Source: Gerris lacustris
Taxonomy: Eukaryota; Arthropoda; Insecta; Hemiptera; Gerridae
Length of the DNA stretch: 64,000 nucleotides
Direction: 5' to 3'
NCBI GenBank assembly: GCA_951217055.1
Contig: OX578285.1
Location: 48,052,024-48,116,023, forward strand
The notes below the pieces were generated by a model, which saw nothing but the letters and a program-made list of their open reading frames with translations, was not told where the DNA came from and made no database searches. Below, piece by piece: positions 58,560 to 64,000 of the stretch; positions within the stretch are counted from its first letter, which is position 1; each line of letters opens with the position of its first letter. The translations under genes were made by a program, and so were the position numbers.

Positions 58560-58840
58560 AAGTAAAATAAATAATAAGATTTAATAGCCATCACACAGCC
58601 TGGGGTTGTTGTAATACTGACTTGAAAGGTCAAAAAGTAATAAAAGCAATCGATAAAAATAATGAAATAATCCCTAAAATATAATAAACCAACACTTATC
58701 CCTAAAATAAACCAAAAAACACAATCTTCAATACACCTCGTCATTGCTAACGCTATTGCAACTGACTTTGAATGGAATGTTTTAAATGACCCACTCGGCT
58801 CGAACCACTACCCAATTATAATAGAAACAAATTCCTTCAC
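58560..58840 (+). pseudogene. LINE ORF2 apurinic-type endonuclease remnant
   Basis: The plus strand reads FNSHHTAWGCCNTDLKGQKV (the DFN.HH..WG region of LINE endonucleases, with the Asp just before FN) and, after a frameshift, NVLNDPLGSNHYPIII, matching the terminal GSDH.PI motif with Asp replaced by Asn. Catalytic residues are thus partly lost. It lies in the same strand and order as ORF1 upstream and reverse transcriptase downstream, so one element is inferred. Confidence 0.7.
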
Positions 58841-58980
58841 TTACTATGTTACACCATAAACTAATACAAATAAACGTACCAAACCAAACAGCAAATTTTA
58901 TTATCAAATTAAATACTTATAGCAAACTACTATTTCACGTGAACGGAAATATAGTAGGAAGTAGAGTAACTAGAAAAGTT

Positions 58981-59383
58981 ATAATGAGTCGTTTATATCA
59001 CTTGTTGAAAGAAATAAAAAACAATTTAATTATAAAATATAAGTTTATTGGTCAATACCACAATTTTATTTTATTACAATTTATTATCAGACCTCTAAAA
59101 TACTAAAATATAACAGTTTATAAAAATATAAAAGAATGACGGCTATCTTCAGCGACTTATATTTCTAGACTGACGAGAAGGTAAGGTGCTTAGTACATAA
59201 GGTCGGGTGGGGACCAGCCGTCATACTTTTATATTTTTATAAACTGTTATATTTTAGTATTTTAAAGGCTGAAACCGGTCTGATTTGTAATAAATTATAA
59301 TTGTGGTATAGACCAATAAACTTATATTTTATAATTACAGTGTTTTTTATTTCTTTCAACTAGTGATATAAACGATTCATTAT
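58981..59383. repeat. Palindrome, 164-168 bp arms, inside the LINE
   Basis: 58981-59144 and 59216-59383 are inverted copies (ataatgagtcgtttatatca against tgatataaacgattcattat) around a 71-bp spacer. The right arm has aaaggctgaaaccggtctga, and the spacer edge contains CTGAAGATAGCC on the minus strand, resembling the start of a Penelope-type ribozyme core. It replaces or interrupts the reverse transcriptase N-terminal half of the LINE. Confidence 0.8.
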
Positions 59384-60275
59384 GTTTGATTACCACAAAA
59401 TCTCAGGTAATACAACCAACTTTTTTAGAAATGTTATTCCACAGGGAGCTATTTTGAGTCCCCTGATATACATAACTCACTCCTTGGACCTCGAAATGAC
59501 AATACCCCTACCGGTAAAAATACTCCAGTTTTCCGATGACGTATATACTCAATCAATAAAAACAAATTAACATGAATTGAATTTTTTAAACAAGACTGGA
59601 CTAAAACTATGCCATGAAAAATCAGAACGCTGCATTTTCACTTGAAGAAATAACCTCCACCTAGAAAATAATATAGCCTTTGCAACTATAAAAATGAAAA
59701 GAAATACAGAAGTCAGATTTCTTGGTCCCTCCCTGGATCAAAAACTAACATGTAAAGAACGCAATAAAAATTTTACCTCAAAATGTGAAAAATACCTAAA
59801 CACAATGAAAGTGACAAGTGACCTGCAACAAATCATGGGGAAGTGATCCAAAAACCATGACTACACTATACAGGGCAACAATAAGAGCATACTTAGACTT
59901 TGCCTCGCCTTTCTATACGGTAACGTCAAACAATACTTACAAAACTCGACCCCATTCAATACAGAGCCCTAACAATATCTATGGGATAATTAAAAACAAC
60001 ACCGATAGCCATAATCTTAAATGAATGTTGTGATCAGCCGCAACTTTCGGTGACATCTAGCTGACAAACTGCTATTAAAATTATATACTCAAAAATCTAT
60101 CATATACACATCCATAACAGAACTATCAAATAAAACAGAGGACTAGATACTGGCGACATAAACCTGCACACTTACTCAACAATAGCTACAATTCTCTATT
60201 ATACCTTACTTAGATCAAACACTACCAGTTCATCAAATTACTTATGAAAAGTTATATCAACAATCAAATATACTT
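59384..60275 (+). pseudogene. I-type LINE reverse transcriptase, palm to thumb, broken
   Basis: Directly after the palindrome: FFRNVIPQGAILSPLIY (RT motif with PQG...SP), VKILQFSDDVYTQS (the catalytic [F/Y].DD box as FSDD), then TEVRFLGPSLDQKLTCKERN and SKCEKYLNTMKV (the FLG..LD.KLTW thumb motif). It is followed by decayed thumb and connection sequence to about 60275. There are stops after 59570 and frameshifts near 59835 and 59940. The FLG...C.K.LN pattern fits the I/LOA side of the non-LTR tree. Confidence 0.8.
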
Positions 60276-60279
60276 GTAC

Positions 60280-60370
60280 CCTAACAGAGGCGTAGCTCTC
60301 TGGTAGCGCCCGCCCGCAACATAAAAAAGCGCCCTTTACTTAATCCATTTTCATTTTAATTTAAATCAAA
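60280..60370. other. Junction sequence
   Basis: Short non-coding stretch between the LINE end and the SINE pair; contains cgcccgccc-type GC-rich bases. Confidence 0.35.
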
Positions 60371-60490
60371 TTATAATTATTATTAACTACGGGAAACAAT
60401 CAAAGAAAAATACACTCCAGCGCCAGGATTTGAACCACAGGCCTCTATATTTTCAGTATAGCGCTTTACCAACTAAGCTACGCAGGAGAA
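60369..60490 (-). mobile_element. tRNA-headed SINE, minus copy
   Basis: The tRNA-like head (60488-60415) is followed on the minus strand by a body ggagtgtatttttctttgat and ccgtagttaataataattat. The same body follows a B box on the plus strand at 60719-60787. Two copies with a shared body downstream of a tRNA-like head identify a SINE rather than a lone tRNA gene. Confidence 0.55.
60415..60488 (-). tRNA. tRNA-Phe(GAA)-like sequence (SINE head or pseudogene)
   Basis: 74 nt with recognisable cloverleaf parts: acceptor CTCCTGC/GCTGGAG (6 of 7 pairs), A box TAGCTTAGTTGGTAAAGCGC, a perfect anticodon stem CTATA/TATAG with loop CTGAAAA (anticodon GAA), and B box GGTTCAAATCC. The T stem (TGTGG/CCTGG) has two mismatches and there is one extra base before the acceptor, so a functional tRNA is unlikely. 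Confidence 0.5.
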
Positions 60491-60657
60491 TGATTTTCTC
60501 TGACGTTAATGATACCTTGACCCGAATTTAAGCTTTTTCAATTTTCCACAAGTCTTAGAAGTCAACATTAATGACATATAACTAGACCGAGAAATAACGC
60601 TTATGATTATAAAGTACCCAATTAGTACCTGTACCTAGTACAATCAATTAGAAATTA
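60491..60657. other. Spacer between SINE copies
   Basis: AT-rich, no signal. Confidence 0.4.
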
Positions 60658-60846
60658 ATATTTTACGATTTTGGTAGTATTCATACTACGGAACGTTTAA
60701 ATTTTAATTTAAATCAAATGGTTCAAATCCCGGCACTGGAGTGTATTTTTCTCTGACTGTTTCCCGTAGTTAATAATAATTATAATTTGACTTAAATTAA
60801 AATTTAAACGTTCCGTAGTATGAATACTACCAAAATCGTAAAATAT
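60658..60846. repeat. 62-bp inverted repeat enclosing a SINE fragment
   Basis: 60658-60719 and 60785-60846 are near-perfect inverted copies (gattttggtagtattcatac against gtatgaatactaccaaaatc). The 65-bp loop begins with the B box ggttcaaatcccgg and the SINE body, so a truncated plus-strand SINE forms the loop of a large hairpin. Confidence 0.8.
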
Positions 60847-61630
60847 GAATTTTAATCCATTTACTTGATAATGTATATAGATATTATTATCGAGTAACAG
60901 TGAGTTGCAACAATAAGAATCAAATAAGTAGCTTAGGCAATCTTAAGGAAATTATTTAAAAAATTAGTAATAGACTTCAAAAAAATAAATATAATAATAA
61001 TTAGACTACTTACCTACCTACTACTATTACCCTGACACTACCTGACTACTTACTACTTAACTACTTACCTTACTACTACTTGACTGTACCTTATGAATTA
61101 TTTTTTTTTGTGAGGGAAAGTTTAATTTTTGTAATTTTGTCTTACATTATGATAAGACTTAATCTTAAAACAGCGTAATAAGACTGCCCCAGGAGTCTCA
61201 ATGTTTTGGGGATACAAACACACGAACCTTTGAGACTTTTGTATATATGTACATGTGTGTGTGTGTGAGTATTATGTATACATATTTATTATAGGAATAC
61301 TACTATTATTGTCTTCCCTCTATTAGTCAGCTTAGGAAATAAGAAATGTATAATTTATTGTTTATAAAAAATATTATCTATTTTGCTTTATAAACAATGA
61401 TTTGGAGGAAAATACAGATTCCCCTCCATGTTTGCACATTACCTTAAAAAATTATTAAATATATTGACTAATTCTATATATTTGTACTTATTTAAAAAAA
61501 TATGTCTTTACATATAATGTATAATTTAAATTGTTTCTTTGTATCTGTTTAAAGAACATAAGTTTTAAGAAAAAAGTAATGTACACACACACACACACAC
61601 ACGTATGTAATATGTACATATATACATACA
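60847..61630. other. No gene; short repeats
   Basis: AT-rich. 61010-61090 is a run of tactacctgactact words, and (GT)n / (AC)n runs occur at 61254-61266 and 61583-61602. Confidence 0.5.
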
Positions 61631-61634
61631 GGGT

Positions 61635-62400
61635 GGGCAGAACACTTTTTTGAACACTTATAGCTCAGCTTCTGTAATAGATAGAGACATGGGGTTTGCG
61701 GGGTCTAAAAACTACAATCTTCTATAACTTAAAATACCATTGGGTGAAAGCCATGCAATGACGGTTTGAAATTGGGTCTTAAATAAAGTCGCTGTCCGGG
61801 TCCCAGCAATAGTTCATTGACGCACATCACCCCAGGCACGAAGATTTCTCTTTCGAAGTTCATCATCATCAACGTCCTTTATTCTGCCTCCCTCGTGCAC
61901 TCTATGTTTTTACCAACCCCAGACAAAGTAATCAATTGGATGAAGGTAAGGAATAAAGTCTGGGTAATTCTCTTGCAAGTATTGAATTGTTTGCAAGGAG
62001 CGATGGGACGGAGCTCCATCTTGCATAAACGTGTAATTTGGCATTTGATCTTCAATTTCAGGCAACATATCTTCAATATTTGTTATAACACTGAGGGACT
62101 CCTCCCACTTACCTGCAAAGAACCCCCCTCCACCACATGATAATTTATTCTATCAAAAACTATAGTACCATACAACGATTACTACCCGGACAACGACTTT
62201 TTTTAAGACCCTATTTCAAACCGTCATTGCATGACTTTTACCCAATAGTTTTTAAGTTATAGATATGAAATTTAAAGTAGAAGAATGTAGTTTTCAGACC
62301 TCGCAAACCTCATATCTCTATCTATTTCAGAAACGCTCTATCTATTACGTCTATTACTGAGCTATAATGTTAAAAAAAGGGAGGGGTTTTTTCCCTACCC
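61635..62400 (-). mobile_element. Tc1/mariner-family element, copy 3
   Basis: Starts cagggtgggcagaacact right after TA. Left and right ends carry the same long inverted blocks as copy 1 (cagcttctgtaatagataga at 61671; inverted gacctcgcaaacctcatatct near 62298, with one extra base beyond the shared block). The right tip is ttccctaccctta. The transposase piece lies in between on the minus strand. Confidence 0.75.
61800..62160 (-). pseudogene. Tc1/mariner transposase C-terminal half, copy 3
   Basis: The minus strand reads a VITNIEDMLPEIEDQ-like start and a QDGAPSHRSLQTIQYLQENY block (second catalytic Asp). After a small deletion it reads HPIDYFVWGW (third Asp retained) and GGRIKDVDDDELRKRN. The WPPNSPELN segment present in the other copies is deleted. 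The plus-strand frame 61817-62140 is its antisense shadow. Confidence 0.75.
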
Positions 62401-63404
62401 TTACAACACAAAGTCTATCCTCAGCACATCAAACAGAATTACAACTGCACTATAGCTTTACTAGATTCTACGCATCCTTGCTAATAAATGTAGCGAAACG
62501 TTAGCATAAACGTTCTCACGGTGTTTTATTTGACAGCATCTCGCTAACACACCCTCTCATCATACTTGAACTGTCACGATACTTCTCCATTATCGCTACA
62601 TTTCAGTCAAAATTAGTTTAGGCTAGAAAAAAGTAATATCGGAGAATTATGCTGTGATTAGTAAATATATCGGTTTTGACGAAAGCACTTTCGTACTGGA
62701 AAAGAATATTTTTAAACTGATTACGGGTTTTTCTTGTATCGCTGATTATTTCTAAATCCTCGTTATTACTATTATTATTATTATTATTTATCTCTAGACG
62801 TTTTTCTACCGTCGGAAAGTGTTTGCTTGACGTTTTGGTGACATTTCAATTAGTTTCATTTTTCCCATCGACTCCTCTCAATTTTTGATTTTGTTCGGTA
62901 AGAACGCCTTAAGCTCCTTGCGTAAATTGATCCCCATGAAGTAGTTTCTTTTTAATTTAGGATTAAAATCTTATGATAGGGTGCCCGTTAGCGTTTAGGG
63001 GATGCCTTAGTTTAGCTTTTGCTTTGCTTCTGCTTTCTCCTAACAAGAGGTAGGATAGATTAACGTCACATTACTTTCCTGTGGTGATGGTCAGCATATT
63101 CCTGTTGCCTATAGTTAAGTTATCAGTAGACGTAAAAAGTAAAAAGTTAACGCGTTACTTCTGTCGAATTATACTGGGTGACTGGGGATATATGTGAAAA
63201 AATGAAGTAGGCCGTTCTAGGTCTCAAGGGCTACAAAAAACACTATATAAGCCACGGGTCAAATCTTAACCGCTTTCCCACAAAATCAAATTTCATGATT
63301 ATTTAAGATTACATACCTTTGCTCATAAAAATGCTTATTGCACCAAAAGTATAAAAGCTAGAATAAAATGTTTGGCACCGTTGTAAAGCTGACAAAATTT
63401 CCTA
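62401..63404. other. No gene recognised
   Basis: 62485-62515 has gtagcgaaacgttagc, a possible very decayed Penelope-type motif. A short (ATT)n run lies at 62766-62788. The rest is unrecognised. Confidence 0.35.
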
Positions 63405-64000
63405 AAAGAAAGATGTAGTTTTAATTTTCATGCCTGCAAATTATATGACAAAAATTTTATACAAATTTTATTTTTAAGAAAATAATTTTAAAAATATTTT
63501 TTTTGAGGGCCCATATCTTGGTAAAGAGCCCAAGCTCATACTTTTCAGACTTCAGGAAAAACTTTCTAATTGACTAACGTTTCGATCAATATTAATATTA
63601 TTACCCATTCATAAGGCGGAATTTTTATTAAACTTCGTTGAAAGTGAAAAAGAAACATGTTTATTGTTAATATTGTTGACACAAATATGCTTATACTAAA
63701 CCAACCTTTGCTTGTTTTTAATTATTTACTCACCTGTAAGTCTAGAATTGCAACAATAAACACGTTTCTTTTTTACTTTCAGCGAAGTTCAATAAAAATT
63801 CCACCCAATGAATGAGTAATAATATTAATATCGATCGAAACGTTAGTAAATAAGCAAGTTTTTCGTGCAGTCCGAATCGTTTAAGCTCGGTTCTTTATCA
63901 AGTTATAGAATCGCAAAGCAATTGATTCTTTTCTTAAATATAAAATTTGTATACTTTGTTTGTCATGTAATTTGAGGGCATGAAAATTAAAATTACACTT
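63405..64000. repeat. Large palindrome, arms at least 250 bp, runs off the window
   Basis: Left arm about 63411-63680 and right arm 63751-64000 are inverted copies at about 85-90 percent by eye (aacgtttcgatc.atattaat against attaatat.gatcgaaacgtt; aagaaac.tgtttattgtt against aacaataaac.cgtttctt). The arms contain a GATCGAAACGTTAG motif reminiscent of a decayed Penelope-type ribozyme end. More mismatches than the 30 kb palindrome, so older. Confidence 0.75.

Noticed and set aside
60415..60488. Functional tRNA-Phe gene
   Set aside because: T stem has two mismatches, an extra base precedes the acceptor, and a shared downstream body occurs in a second copy, indicating a SINE.
61817..62140. 107-residue plus-strand frame
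   Set aside because: Antisense shadow of the mariner transposase on the minus strand, as shown by the QDG and PID motifs in the other orientation.
62485..62515. Additional hammerhead-like motif (gcgaaacgttagc)
   Set aside because: Lacks the CTGA.GA half and helix II; insufficient for a call.

Overview
The window is eukaryotic, AT-rich, and almost entirely made of degraded mobile DNA, satellites and microsatellites. The repertoire is Penelope-like elements, a BEL/Pao LTR element, R1-, I- and Jockey-type LINEs, a Tc1/mariner family with DD37D-like spacing, hAT-type non-autonomous elements and tRNA-derived SINE heads. Together these fit an arthropod, most likely an insect. The species cannot be told from the sequence. 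No bacterial, plasmid or phage organisation is present. Nearly every long open frame is a transposon fragment or an antisense shadow.

Layout. 0-9.5 kb: a possible piggyBac remnant, a 1.04 kb element with 31-bp perfect terminal inverted repeats, a 115-121 bp tandem repeat, a cluster of Penelope-like terminal repeats (with hammerhead-ribozyme-like cores) embedded in long (AT)n tracts, and an inverted-repeat cluster. 10.8-15.7 kb: an internally deleted Tc1/mariner copy, then a 2.57 kb satellite of about 100-bp monomers with 8-mer and 2-mer higher-order structure. 16.9-26.1 kb: a dispersed repeat, a 5'-truncated BEL/Pao pol on the minus strand, a LINE with an RNase H domain on the plus strand, and a 3' LINE fragment on the minus strand. 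27-31.9 kb: Penelope-like coding and terminal pieces, a tRNA-headed SINE, an apparently perfect 231-bp-arm palindrome inside a Penelope-like reading frame, and a hairpin-rich MITE. 32-49.5 kb: an approximately 140-bp retroposed insert with an 8-bp duplication, dispersed repeats, a hAT-like element, LINE C-termini, a GIY-YIG fragment, a Jockey fragment between 212-214 bp direct repeats, a second mariner copy and an R1-type C-terminus. 50.4-54.9 kb: a second large palindrome, then the only plausible host coding exon (52131-52281), whose predicted N-terminus carries an Engrailed-homology-1-like motif and a W..CTRY segment of homeobox-protein type. 55-60.3 kb: a nested stack in which an I-type LINE is interrupted by an inverted Jockey fragment (9-bp duplication), which is itself interrupted by a 1236-bp hAT-type element (8-bp duplication). 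60.3-64 kb: inverted tRNA-headed SINEs, a third mariner copy and a palindrome that runs off the end of the window.

Two recurring patterns stand out. First, Penelope-type termini with hammerhead-like cores repeatedly occur as head-to-head palindromes or against (AT)n tracts. Second, two related dispersed repeat subfamilies end in a 3' hairpin whose stem differs by compensatory substitutions. All calls were made by eye from translation and motif reading; no database search was run.
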